DNA of 64,000 nucleotides, taken from contig WEDG01000877.1 in NCBI GenBank assembly GCA_017591395.1, positions 1 through 64,000 on the forward strand, read 5' to 3'. Position numbers and translations under genes: made by a program. Source of the stretch: Schistocephalus solidus (Eukaryota; Platyhelminthes; Cestoda; Diphyllobothriidea; Diphyllobothriidae). Positions within the stretch are counted from its first letter, which is position 1. Each line of letters starts with the position of its first letter. Shown piece after piece: positions 21,201 to 33,600 of this stretch. The notes beneath the pieces are model-generated. The model made no database searches. It had not been told where the DNA came from and saw only the letters and a program-made list of their open reading frames with translations.

Positions 21201-22868
21201 GATGCATGGCGTTAATCGTTGAGCCTTGGACGTCGCGACTCGGGTAGGAAACGCTTGAAGGCTGAATATAAAGACATCAATGAAGGCGGTTTGCCAGAGA
21301 AACTGTAGCATGAACAACCGAGAGTAGGGGTAAAGGGTCGTCAAAAAGGCTACTTAAAATAGTTACGGGAAACGGGATATGAATTTATATAGTGCGGCAA
21401 CCACCGAAATGGACGGGCATTAAGAAAAAAAACGAACACGAATCCTTCATAACGATTCAAGGGCCTCTGAGAAATCTGTAATGGTACGATTTTCCATCAT
21501 AAGAAACAAAAGGTCAACAAAAAACGCTTGTGGAAAGTAAAAAATGCCGTCATTGAAACATTTTACCAGTTTTATCGGATCCCAAAAGTCATTATGCGGC
21601 AAGTTCCAGTGCCTGGTATAGCTTAATAAAGAAGAGATTAAGTGCCCCAAAGCTCACTGACCGAAAACAACCACATACTTGGCGATGTAAATGTTCTTCA
21701 GAAATTCCTGAACAAACTTGCTCAGTCGGCATCCCAATTCTTTTATTGAACATATTCATCCAAATAATAGTTATGCTAGACGCCACACACGGGAATGTTC
21801 GAGGCCCCACTGTTGGGATGAACCGTGCGCAGCTGCATCACGTAAAAGCGTATAGGCAAAGAACCTATTTGAACTTGTAGCTTACACTTACATTGGCATT
21901 ATAATGAAATGCAGTTTCTGCGCAAACGAAACCAAATATAGTCCACAATTTTAATAAGCAGGTCACCTGTCAAGAAATATAGGAACCAAAACTGTTTGAT
22001 TTGAGTTGGCATCAAAGTAACAGTCCTTCGATTTCGATCGATCACAGCAACGCCTGTCACCTGCTGACGCAAAATGTTGGTTGAATATGGTCTGAGTGAC
22101 GTATAATGCGAAAAGCGATGACGGAGACAAAATAAGTAGGCCCAGAAATTTCAGAAGAAACTCTCAGGTTTGATCGTTTATTCAAATTGTGACAAACGAC
22201 GTGTCATTTGTTTAGCATGCTACAATCCGTAACGCATACCTCTTAACACGCATGGTTGAGCCAAGACGATAGCCATTCAGACTGTATTGAGTTTAAAGCT
22301 TTCGAGAAAAAATGGGCTGTCATGAAAATGTAGTTATGTTTGAATCAAGGACCATGAATGGTATAGGATTTTGGCAGATTTGAATAATTCCTTTGACCCA
22401 AGTTGATCAAAGGAATTTGTGCAGCATCGAAACTAGTAGCTGGTCTCCACAAATGTGGCATAAAAATTCACGTACACTTCAAACACGCACATTGAAATTA
22501 CCTACTACACTGATAAGTTTGAAAGCCTTTACTTAATGTTCATCCCAAGAGAGCACCATTAATGACAGTAAACTGAAAAAACGAAGCCGAGATATGCGAT
22601 TAAGAGCGAAAGTTCGGTGCACAGCAAATAAGACCGTTCAACTGTTAATTCGCTTTGAAAAACAATTTCGACAAGGGAACATGTTGGCACCAATCCCGAC
22701 TTTCATGTAGGTGTCAAAACGTCAATTGGCAAGTTATTTAGACAGGGCAGGTTACGGTTGCTATTGTTTATCAACAAGCTGTATAAGGAAGAGAGATGCT
22801 GATATTATTTCGAAATAATTCGCATGACAGTTCGACTATGTTCATCGTGTGCTCCACAGCAAAGCGAA
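18226..22868. other. No gene recognised; one TTAGGG-like tract inside
   Basis: Apart from the G-rich tract at 19365-19455 I see only short frames. The largest, at 20374-20730 on minus, is 118 residues without a recognisable motif. No splice-consistent exon series was found. Confidence 0.4.
19365..19455 (+). repeat. Degenerate TTAGGG-like tract
   Basis: It contains gtcagggttagcattagag, ggggttaag, ctagggtgaatg and gggttattg. It is the same kind of tract as at 4520-5165. Confidence 0.5.
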
Positions 22869-22869
22869 G

Positions 22870-23250
22870 CTACAATGTCCAGGCACGTGTTTTGCCGATA
22901 TTCTGCCGCTGCATGGCGCAGCTGCGAGGGGTTCGGCTCATCGGGGGCCCCACAGCATCCCCGTGAGCTTTCTGATAGATAATTGTTTCGAAATCGCTGC
23001 TTTTAGTTTCCTCAGAAATAAATAGCTCATTTGGAGTAAGTCAGTTTAAACTACAGTCTGTATGCGCAGGTCGAAAGTTGAAATAAATATTTGGATCGAA
23101 GTCCATCAGACAGCGGGATAGCCGCGTAATATTCATTTACCTGCCACCAGGGAGCAAAACACGGGGTACTGGAAGACAGAATGATCAGCCGAACCCCTAG
23201 CAACGACATAATATCAGCAAAACACGTACCTGTGCTGCTATTATTGTGTA
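22870..23250. repeat. Diverged dispersed copy of the ribozyme repeat
   Basis: At 22878-22953, read on minus, a decayed hammerhead has CCGAUGA, an intact GCCGA/UCGGC stem II, AAAA in place of GAAA, and CACGUGCC. At 23040-23150 the unit's other half is recognisable (aatatttggatcgaagtcca, gcgggatagccgcgtaatattca). At 23187-23245 a second decayed ribozyme half lies in the opposite orientation (gatcagccgaacccc, then cagcaaaacacgtacctg). This is an old copy with oppositely oriented motifs at its two ends. Confidence 0.65.
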
Positions 23251-23260
23251 TAATGCAATC

Positions 23261-24855
23261 CCAATATATGCCACTAGCTGTCTGGTGGCAGATCAAGGAA
23301 TATAAAGCAATTATTTTGTTTTGGTTGATGAGCTTCGGCACAAATATTCGTATCAAGTTTCGGTATGTATATGTAGACCGTAGTTTAAAATTGATAGTTT
23401 ATTAGACTGAGGGGGAAAAACTGAAAGGATTATACAAGCACACGAGGATTCCATCGCCAGAGGCTAGAACCACAAGTGTCTTGTGCGATTGGTGCAGCGG
23501 TGACCTGCGATGTACCTACTCTACTCTTTTTTCCCACATCAGCTGCGCTCTGGTGGTAATACGAAGCAAAAAAGACTGGAGGGAGCGGGCGCAGAGGTTG
23601 ACAAAGCTAAAAAATCTACCTGCGCGCGCCACATATCACCTGGTCCCTAATTATGCTCGCACAAAGTATAATTCGAGGGATTTTAGAACCTACGTAAGTG
23701 GGAGTGCTAGAAGTTACAGTAAGGTAGATCTACTGCAGAATGATCTTAATTTCTAAATAGCACCGACTTTTTGTAGGCTGGCAACCTAAGAAGTCAAAAC
23801 TGCGGGCGGGGGAAAGGCATCGTTTTTAAGTAGGGGGGAATGATCATAGTGACGAGGAGACCGCCTGATCCGAGCTCAATCAATCTTATTCTTTCTCAAT
23901 TGTGTCCTGTTCCTGGCTGTAAGAATAAAGCCGACGAGAACTAAGACTGAGTGAAGAGTTTGACACGACGTGCAGTCACAGTCTACCAAGTGCTACACGT
24001 GAGTCCGAAGCTCAAGTAAGTGGGGTATGTCATAAGAAAGAAACCATTTACAGTCTGATCAAGGGTCAAGTTAATCCGCTAGCTGGCAAATTTCGGATTC
24101 ATAGCTTTTACCGCGCCATGGGGACTGCGAGAGCGTCATGGTTATTATAGCAAGATGCTGGAAGGTAATGCGGACGTAATGCAGAGGTAATGCCTCTCAA
24201 CTCTCCCAGTAACGAGTAACTTGGCCGAACCTGGCGGTCGACAAGGCACGGTGGTTGACACGACACGGGTCTCCATCTTAGGCGTGCTACACGGGTGCTG
24301 GTTTCTCACGTCACATGGCCAGACTTCATCCAAACGTAGAACTGAGATACAGAGATGCACTAAAGCAGGCATTGTGGTTCGCCCATCATCACCAATATTG
24401 ATCGATGTCATGTACGTGCATACGACCGAATAATCAAATGCGGTAGCTGAACGTGAGAAACAATGAACGAAAGAAGTCAATGACTGGTGCTAACCGGATC
24501 TGCAACCACTGGTTCTCCCAGTGATAGATTCACTCAGGTCATTACGAAATTTTAATGAGCAATTGCGATAGCAAGAAAGCGGCACCGAGTCCATGCTGTC
24601 GGTGGCTGCCCTCGGTTCTCTAGCGTTGTCCAAATTTTGACGACAGAGATGTCCCTCCAGGAAAGACGATGATGGAAAGGTAACTTTAAAGCGCAACGGA
24701 TTACAGGAATTACTTCGCGGTAGCAGCGTTTCGTTGAATAGAGAGCTGGTTGGTAGTAATAACACTGCCGTGAGTCTAAAAATGTCAAGCAACTACAAGT
24801 CAGAGATTGGACGAACATGGTAAATGATGGCAATTTAGGCGCTCAGGCCTTAAGC
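23261..24855. other. No gene recognised
   Basis: Frames of 70-110 residues overlap on both strands without motifs. I see no repeat. Confidence 0.4.
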
Positions 24856-24859
24856 ATTT

Positions 24860-25511
24860 TTTTCATCCTCGCCTCCACTATTGGGTGACGCAGGCAGGCT
24901 ATGCCCGTTCTGTGTAAGCACTTTGGGGTGTAGGGGTACTCGTTAGGGGTAGCACCACACAGATAGCATTTGGTCGCTCCATTTGTCTCGTACAGGTGGT
25001 GAATGCTCCTGTGGCCGCCTCTAACTGGTACCCAACTCTCACCTGTGGCTCCTCGAAGTTGGGTTCTTCCCAACGGCCACACCCCGGGCAACCGTCACGA
25101 CCGGCGGGCTAAACCAGGTGAGGGTCTCCGGTGTTGTGTGTGCCTCCACACACGGTATGTCTGACTCCCGAACTTCCCACCTCCCCCCTCTCAAAAAGTC
25201 CTACGGTGGTGCGACAGCAACCCCGTAGGCGGCCCAGACTAACTCGGGTCGTTCTCCCACTAAAACAAATCCGTGACCCATATTGGAGTTCGGCTGCCGT
25301 CTGGGATTTCCGAGCAGCCCTATTTAGGGATAGCACTGCTTGCCTCCTCGCGGATGAAGGGGCTAGAAAATGTGCCCGAAAAAAATGCTGGGTCTCACGT
25401 CTTCTGCAGCCGGCCGCGGCTCGCAGATCGCAAACTACGCGGTCGTAAAACTCAAACAAACAAGTAACCCCCCGTCCCCAACCCCCTCGCCATACTCTCC
25501 AGGCTACTCGG
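24860..25511 (+). mobile_element. 5' untranslated region of the zinc-finger LINE
   Basis: GC content rises sharply near 24860 and stays high to the end of the LINE. There is no long coding frame before 25512. The exact 5' end cannot be fixed without other copies. Confidence 0.5.
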
Positions 25512-27569
25512 GTGAGTCCACTCACACTAGCAGCCTGGAATGTTCGTTCCCTTTTAGACAATCCTAGGAGCAACCGGCCGGAACGGAGGACGGCGCTAGT
25601 CGCTCGGGAACTGGCGCGCTACAAAGCGGACATTGCTGCTCTCAGCGAGACCCGATTCTCTGAACAGGTTCAGCTGGAGGAGGTGGGGGCCGGCTATACC
25701 TTCTTCTGGAGCGGCCGGCCAAAGGCAGAGCGACGCGACGCTCGTGTTGCCTTTGCCATCCGTAACGACATCGTGGGACGTCTGCACTGTCTGCCGCAGG
25801 GTATCAATGATCGCCTGATGAGCCTCCGCCTGCCTCTTCGGGGAGACCAGTTCGCCACCATCATCAGCGCCTACGCTCCCCCAATGACGAGCTCTGATGC
25901 GGCGAAGGACAAATTCTACGAGGACCTGCCCGCCTTGCTGGCGACTGTGCCGAAAGAGGACAAGTTAATTGTCCTTGGTGACTTCAATGCCCGCGTCGGG
26001 ACGGACCACGCTGCCTGGCAGGGAGTGCTGGGTCCCCACGGTTTCGGTAGCTGCAACGCTAACGGCCTCCTTCTTCTGCGCACGTGTGCGGAACACCGTC
26101 TCTTGCTGTCCAACACCTTCTTCCGCCTTCCGACGCGGGCGAAGGCCACGTGGATGCACCCTCGGTCGCGGCGCTGGCATCTGCTGGACTATGTTCTCGT
26201 CCGGAGGCGAGATCGACAGGACGTGCTGGTAACCAAGGCGATCTGCGATGCCGATGGTTGGACAGATCACCGCCTCGTCATCTCCCAGATGAGGCTCCGA
26301 CTGCAACCCCGACGAAGGCCCCAAGGTAAGAGGCCGCCATGTAAGTTAAATACTCTTTTATTAAATTTGCCTGCTCACTGTTTTGATTTCAGCAACCAAA
26401 TAACCGAGAAACTGGAGGACCTGCATGCTCCATATGATAACGTTACCGTGGAGACACGATGGTGTCAACTGCGAAATGTCATCCAGTCCACCGCCCTCAA
26501 TGTACTCGGACGCGCAAACCGTCGACACCAGGAATGGTTTGATGACAATGACGCCGACATCAGCAACTTACTCGCGGAGAAGAATAGACTACACAAAGCC
26601 TACATTGACCTTCGGACTGACGCCACCAAAGCAGCCTTTTTCAGATGCCGGCGCCTTTTACAACAACGGCTGCGGGAGATGCAGGATGCCTGGATGATCC
26701 GAAAGGCTGAGGAAATCCAGGGGTATGCGGACCGCAATGAAATGAAAAACTTTTTCAAAGCCATCAAGGCCATCTACGGCCCGTGTATCAAGGGGTCCGC
26801 ACCGCTGCTCAGCTCTGACGGCACAACACTGCTGACAGAGAAATCGCAAATTCTGAAGCGCTGGGCCGAGCACTTCAGAAATGTCCTTAATTGCTCATCA
26901 GCCATCTCCGTTGCTGCCATTGACCGGCTCCCTCAAGTGGACACGAACAATGACCTGGATCTGCCGCCTTCCCTACCAGAAACCATCCGGGCCGTGCAGC
27001 AGATTTCCAGCGGTAAAGCACCGGGATCCGACGCAATCCCACCGGAAGTCTACAAGCACAGTGGGCCCCGGCTGATGGCAGAACTCACAACACTCTTCCA
27101 GGAGATGTGGCGCCAAGGACAAGTTCCTCAGGATTTCAAAGACGCGACCATCGTCCATCTCTACAAACGGAAGGGGAACCGGCAACTCTGTGATAATCAC
27201 AGAGGCATCTCGTTGCTCAACATCGCCGGGAAGATCTTCGCCCGTATCCTTCTCAATCGTCTTAACGGCCATCTAGAGCAGGGCCTGCTCCCGGAAAGAC
27301 AATGTGGCTTCCGCCGACACCGCGGGACAACCGATATGATCTTTGCCGCCCGCCAGCTACAAGAGAAGTGTCAGGAGATGCGAACTCACCTATACACTAC
27401 CTTCGTGGATCTAACGAAAGCATTTGACACGGTGAATCGTGACGGACTGTGGAAAGTCATGCAGAAATTTGGTTGTCCTGAGCGGTTCACGCACATGGTG
27501 CGTCAGTTTCATGACGGGATGACGGCGCGCGTCACTGACAACGGACGGTATCCGAAGCGTTCGCAGTGA
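25512..27569 (+). pseudogene. APE endonuclease-reverse transcriptase of a non-LTR retrotransposon, N-terminal part of broken ORF
   Basis: 685 codons open with GTG. The true start is unclear. The APE-type endonuclease occupies about residues 6-260: AWN at 8-10, SETRF with catalytic E46, SAYAPP near 119, GDFN at 156-159, LDYVLV near 225 and TDHR near 251. The reverse transcriptase then begins ([35 protein letters not shown]). The frame stops at KRSQ because a base is missing near 27545. The expected continuation, through KQGCVLAPTLF and LFADD, follows in other frames. The family nicks target DNA and copies its RNA there. The clade is RTE-like by layout, but I am not certain of it. High GC and mild decay suggest a younger insertion than the other LINEs here. 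Confidence 0.9.
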
Positions 27570-28610
27570 CCAACGGAGGAAGCAGGGCTGCGTACTGGCC
27601 CCCACCCTCTTCAGTCTCATGTTATCGGCTATGCTGATGGACGCCTACCGTGATGAGCAACCTGGTATCCGCATCGCCTACAGAACTGACGGGCACCTTC
27701 TCAACAGTCAGCGTATGCAGGCTCCAACGCGCGTGTCTACGACTACAGTCCATGACTTGCTCTTCGCGGACGACTGCGCCCCTTAACACCGTGACGGAGG
27801 AGGACATGCAAAGGAGCATGGACCTTTCGCCGAAGGCTGCGCCAATTTTGGATTAACAATCAGTACAGCCAAAACGGTTGTCATGCACCAGCCGCCACCC
27901 AGCGCGGAATACAATGCTCCTCGAATCAATGTCAACGGTGCTCAACTCAAAAACGTGGAAAACTTCGCTTATCTAGGAAGCACGATGTCGCGCAACACGA
28001 GAATCGATGATGAGTTTGCCCAACGGATCTCCAAAGCTAGTCAGGCCTTCAGCCGGCTGCAGGCCTCCGTGTGGAATCGCCACGGTATTCACCTGAACAC
28101 CAAACTGAAGATGTAAAAGGCCGTCGTCTTGTCGACACTCCTTTACGGAGCGGAAACCTGGACCATCTACTCGAACCAAGCCAGGAAGCTGAATCGCTTT
28201 CATCTCAGCTGCCTCCGCAGAATACTGAAGCTGAGATGGCAAGACTGGATCCCGGACACGGGAGTCCTGGAGCGGACCGGAATCCTCAGCATTCATGCCA
28301 TGCTGAGGCAAGTGCAACTGCGATGGAGCGGCCACCTGGTAAGAATGGACGACGAGCGACTACCCAAACGACTTTTCTACAGTGATGTCGCTACGGGTTC
28401 TCGCCGGCAGGGAGGTCAAAAACGACGCTACAAGGACACTTTGAAAAAATCGCTGAAGCAACTGCAAATCAACTCGGCGACCTGGGAGGACCTCACCCAG
28501 GATAGACCGGCATGGAGAAGATCAGTGAGGACTGGTTCAGCAATCTATGAGGCCAACCGGATCGCCGCCGCCAAGGCCAAAGAGCGGCACGACAGTCACC
28601 AGCGCCCCGG
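27570..28610 (+). pseudogene. Same LINE: C-terminal half of reverse transcriptase, frameshifted
   Basis: The polymerase resumes as KQGCVLAPTLFSLM just after a second missing base near 27580. It reads LLFADD with both catalytic Asp at about 27763-27774. It shifts frame again near 27780 (extra C) and 27826 (missing base), continues as [15 protein letters not shown], and has a nonsense TAA at 28114-28116 inside KMYKAVV. It runs on through LLYGAETW and RWSGHLVRM. The element therefore needs several repairs to be coding and cannot be autonomous. Confidence 0.88.
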
Positions 28611-29435
28611 ACCAACACCGCCAATGCCCAGGCCCTGCCAACATGCCCGCGCTGTCAACGCATCTTCCGTGCGCGAATCGGCCTGGTTGGACATCTTCGG
28701 ACGCAATGCACCAACAATCCGACAATTCCAATTTCTACGTCAAATTCTGCCAACCCTCCTTCTGACACCCACACCCTCACTCCTGGCATCAATTCCATTA
28801 CTCCCACCATCATAGAGACCACATCCATCTACTCATCACTTGTTACCCCCACCACCGCAACCACCACCACCTTCGCCTTCACTACCACCACCACCACCAC
28901 CACCATCAGCGATGGGGAATCTCTCCTAAGCTGTACTCAATGCGACCGCACATTCACCTCACGCATCGGCCTGGCCGGTCACTTTTGAATACATCGTATA
29001 GAGACCGGTGAGCCAGTCCCTGAAGCACCATCACACAGCAGAGATCGTCGCCTCCACTGCCCTCACTGTCCTCGCGCATTCACTCATCGCATGGGCCTAT
29101 TCGGTCACATGCGCATCCATGACAGCGGAATACACCACAATGCCGACAACACCGATGCACCATGCACACTCTCCGCTCCTGCCACCCCCAATACCATGAA
29201 TGACATCCTCCCAGCCTCTACCGATTTCTCCTGCCCACACTGCGCCCGCACATTCAACTCACGCATCGGCCTGGTCGGTCACCTGCGAATCCATCGCACG
29301 GAGGCTGGTGTACCAGTGCCTGGGGCTCCGACATACAGTCGACGCGCCCGCCTTCACTGCCCTCACTGCTCCCGCACATTTACACACCGCATGGGCCTAT
29401 TAGGACACATGCGCCTCCACGACAACCTCCGGTAA
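28611..29435 (+). pseudogene. Same LINE: C-terminal array of five C2H2-type zinc fingers
   Basis: After a frame change near 28600 one frame stays open to TAA after 29435, except for a single TGA at 28986-28988 in the linker after a finger histidine. Fingers begin at 28644 (CPRC, last ligand Cys), 28932 (CTQC), 29058 (CPHC), 29232 (CPHC) and 29358 (CPHC). Each has C-x2-C-x12-H-x3-H spacing with a repeated RIGLxGHLRIH or RMGLxGHMRIH helix. A Thr-rich linker encoded by (ACC)n lies at 28845-28910. A nucleic-acid-binding tail for template or target recognition is the natural inference. Confidence 0.85.
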
Positions 29436-29593
29436 ACCGACGGAGGCTAAGCTACGTCAGTGAACACTACCTACACCGATGCATCAACAACACCCTCACA
29501 ATCACCATTTACCAGAGTATATCACGGTTTCTTACAAACCGTGACTGGGAAGTCTGCCAATCTGACGCTTCCACCAGACCAAGCCATCGGCTC

Positions 29594-30695
29594 AGTGTAT
29601 GTGCTGTGTGTGTCGAGTGGCTGACCAGTGGACTGGGAGTCAGACGGCGATGGCTGCTCCATATCCCCTGAGCTTGTGAATCCTGGTGTGTGCGTTATGG
29701 GGACAGGTCGTGCTGTGGCGCGCGAAGACGGTTACGCCGATTCGTCAGCCAATGCGTCCACTCCCACATCAGGCAACTGAACGGCTCGGACAGTGTCTGA
29801 TGGTGGGGGTTGGGGAGAGAGTGAGGTCGACAGCTCAGCGCATGTTCCTCACTATAAACAATCTGACGCGCTTGAAACTATCACAGTGCGCTAAAAGCCG
29901 TGGCTTGGAAGGTTGCCGACTGACGGGATAACTCGGACCGCGTGGTCAGCCCAATGTGTGTTTTGTGTGGAGTGTCTGACTGGCGGACTGAGAGTCAGGC
30001 TGCGATGGCTCCTTCTTAACGTGACCTCTGGCTATCTCACACATGTGAGATGTAAGCCGTTCAACCCCCTGTTGTGTGAAATCCTGGTGCTTGTGTTTGG
30101 GGGCCAGGTCGTGTACGTAGTACACGTAGACGAGGTCACCAGCAGCTGCTTGCTTTCCGCATCAGACAACTGACCGGCTCGGACAGTGGTCTGATTGCGG
30201 GGGTGGGGGAGACAGTGAGGTCGAGAGCTCAGCGTATTTTCCTCACTATAAACAATCTGACGTGCTTGAAACTATCACGGTGCGCTAAAAGCCGTGGCTT
30301 GGAAGGTTGCCAACTGACGGGATAACTTGAACCTCGTGGTCAGCCCAATGTGTGGTTTTGTGTGGAGTGGCTGACTGGCGGACTGAGAGTCAGGTTGCAA
30401 TGGCTCCTTCTTAACGTGGCCTTTATGGCACTCCCACTCCGTGGGATCCGAGCCAGGTGTGGTGGCACGCCCAGGGGCGGCTCTGGCCGCGCCAGCCACC
30501 TGCGCCCTCTCCCATCTCCGGTCTTCTTGACTCTGCCTTGACACCGGGCTCAGGTGGGGGAGGAGGAGAGAGTGCGGTAGCTATAGCGCAAGGCTACTAT
30601 CACTTAAAACTAATTCACGCGCAAGTCACCGTCCCTGCACCACCTGGTGTGGAGCATACAGTGGACCTCGTCAAATCGACGGTCGAACTGTCGTA
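29594..30695 (+). mobile_element. Tandem cluster of the SINE-like retroposon
   Basis: Three units follow one another. 29594-29906 is 5'-truncated. 29907-30306 starts ttgccgactgacggg. 30307-30690 starts ttgccaactgacggg. Units 1 and 2 share a 3' half ending caatctgacg, cttgaaactatcac and aaaagccgtggcttgg. Unit 3 has the other 3' half, as found at 6808-7200, ending gacggtcgaactg. The cluster starts about 160 bases after the zinc-finger ORF and may have arisen by insertion into the LINE's 3' region. Confidence 0.7.
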
Positions 30696-33600
30696 AGCAC
30701 TTTCCACGCCCATGAATTAGTGTGGAGGTACTCAAGGAAGGTACTCAGTGTGGCCTTGTAATGTAAATTTTGTTTGAGTTGCCTGTAGTTTAGTACCAAC
30801 GTCCCTATATAAACGTACTTTAGAAATCTGTTCAACAGTCATCCTCACAAAGCAATCACCCCATAGCATTTGGGTTTGCTTCAACATGGCGTAGGTGCCC
30901 AACACGACGTTCGACTCCAGTATTCAGAAGCCAGGAATCCGTTCCTTTCTTTACCATATTAACACCTGTCAAAGACAGCTTATGTAAAAGCGGGTTACTT
31001 TACTCGCTTAGCTTTCGTAGTATCTTGAGAACAGTAACATGTGTGAATATTTGTCGGAAGTGACTTTTTATCCGGGGCTTTGTTGTTGGACATCTGCTGA
31101 GTTATCATAAATGCTCCTGGCCGGGAGAGCAGATGATCAAGGCCGTCATTGAGTTCCAATGATTTCTTCACGCTTTGCGGGCGGTCGGTTGAGGACGCTC
31201 CAGAACCTACAATTGCTCAGCAAGTAGGGCTGGGATCCGGAGCACTTCCGATGGGTTGGAAGCCGAACACTGCATCGAGAGTCGAGAATGACTCATTAAC
31301 TTCACCATGTTCTGTGCGTACTTGGTAGTCTACCAATTATTTTGAACTTGTCTCAACTTCTCTGTTGTACTAGGTGACATTGTAGGAATAAAGCCTAGAT
31401 TACTTATGCGATGTTGCTCATGTACGGCATTTTGGAGTTGCCTTTTTTCCGGTATTAGGCATCGAATTTCGTTACTGTTCTAATAACAGCGGTTCTGATG
31501 TTTTCGGCGTGCAGATCCTATCGAAAAAGTTGCAATACTGTGTGTGACATCCCACAGCCACTGCTAATGATGCTCACTGTCCACAAATTCCAGGAGTTGA
31601 AGGCGATTCAGGTTGTTGTTCATTCTACTGGCGAGTTCGCGTCTGCCTATAGGTGGCTTCAATGCTGCCTGTTCAAACGCATTGGTAACTTCTTCAATTG
31701 ACGTCGCCTCCACGGTTGGGTTTACAGCTTCATTTAAGGGATGATCATGCGGTGGTCAGGGCAGCATTAGCCAAATCGATCAACTCTTTGCTCCTAGCAC
31801 GTCACGGCAATCACCTCTCCTAACGAGCGCGCAATCCAGCAGTTATAATTAATTAGATCGAGCGTGCATCCATCTTGTTTACTGAGAATGCGAAAGCCGA
31901 AAGATGGCGTTGGTGCGGAGAATGCGCTTAGCTTATGCCCTCAGCAGAAGGGGTCCGGTACCGTTGCACTCCCAGTTCTCATAATCGCTGCCTACTTGGG
32001 CTTTGAATTTCACTTGGACAATGAAGCTGACTGCCATCGGTACAGATGGAAGGTGAGTAAAGATCCTTGATGTTCTACGAACGTAGTACTGTGTGGAAGG
32101 GGTCCAATAAGCCAGTAGTGGTTGATTCCGAGGCGGAAACAACGGGAGTTTCTTGGTAAAGTCATTTTTAAGTGTGAAAACGCCCCTAGCAGTGCTCTTC
32201 CTTTTGACGGCTCATCAAGGTGAAACCTGCACTAACGTAAATTGACTGCTCATGTTCAGAAAAGCAGAAATCACTGAGCGCGCCGACACTCACATGGTAA
32301 TGAGTCCGATCTCTTGCCGCCAGTCATCCACTCTGGAGCATGAGCCACCGGAAAATCCTTAAAATAAGTTATTCCCGGTTTCGAGACTGGAAAATTCAGT
32401 CAAATGGGAAGGACAAGATCGGTACAGACTTGTGGTTTCGAGTGGTTCGACCGCGTGCAGATGTCCATAGGACACAGTAAGCTTGCACACGGGTTGAGTA
32501 CCAGAATGTTTTTACGAATGCCTTTCTATCCCGCCACATGATGGGGAAAGGTGTCGCTCCCTATAGCTCAGGCCGTTACCGAATTTCACTATGACCCACG
32601 AACTTTGGTGGGGAAATTATTTGAACTAGCCTGAAACGGCATACGGGAGTAACGGCGTCCTCTCCACAGGATTTTCATACTTTAGAAAGACACCATTCCT
32701 ACACATAGGACAAAACGAATGGTCTAGCGCTGTGGCCTAAACCAGACTTCTCATTGGAAAACACCCCTGGTCTGCCACCGGTCAAAGCGGTCGCGGGGGT
32801 TTGCTGGCTGCGCAAAGCTTTGTGAAGCAACAAATACGAGCTAACTGTCAGTTATAGAGCGAGCGGAACAACCTCTTTTTTGCCGCAAGACTAGCAGAAC
32901 AGCCAGTCAATTCTGCAGGGTGAATTCACTGCCTAGAATTCAATAGACCTAAATCTCAAAATTTGTAATCCAACTGCCGCAAGTGAGATAAAATATCACT
33001 CCACCCCCTTTCAAAACGCTACCTTTAGCTCATTCTAATAGAGTCCAACTCATCGATTTAATTATAGTGAGGAATGCGCTGAGTCGGGATGATGAATGAA
33101 TCCGCAGAATCGACCCCTTTTTTCGTAGTTTGGTGAAGAGATCAGGCGCAGTGGCTGAGGTGGCTTTTCTCACCGATTTTATAATCGTAATAGATAACGC
33201 TCTGGTTGTTGTAAACCGAAAAAGTTCTCAGTTTAGACGACAAGTATATGGCTGCTATCAACATAAAAAAATCAGACTGAACGATGGTCATGCGTTTTGC
33301 CGTCAAAGCAGAGTATTTGGAGGCACCTCAAATGAATCAGATGTGCGAAAGTTGACAGTGAAATCCAAGTCATGTAAGCACATGTCTTTCACACCGAAAG
33401 TGTTAGTTGGGAGGGAGGCATCACGTCCTTATGTTCAAACTGAGCACAAACTATGTGAGAAGAGGCTCAGGTAGATTATGTTGGCACGACAAAAGCGCTG
33501 CCAACTGCCTTAGCCGCATATGATGATTGAGAAGGCTGCCATTTGTAAAGCCAAGGAAAAGGGTGCAGGAGATACTACGAAAATTAACGCTATCATTTCT

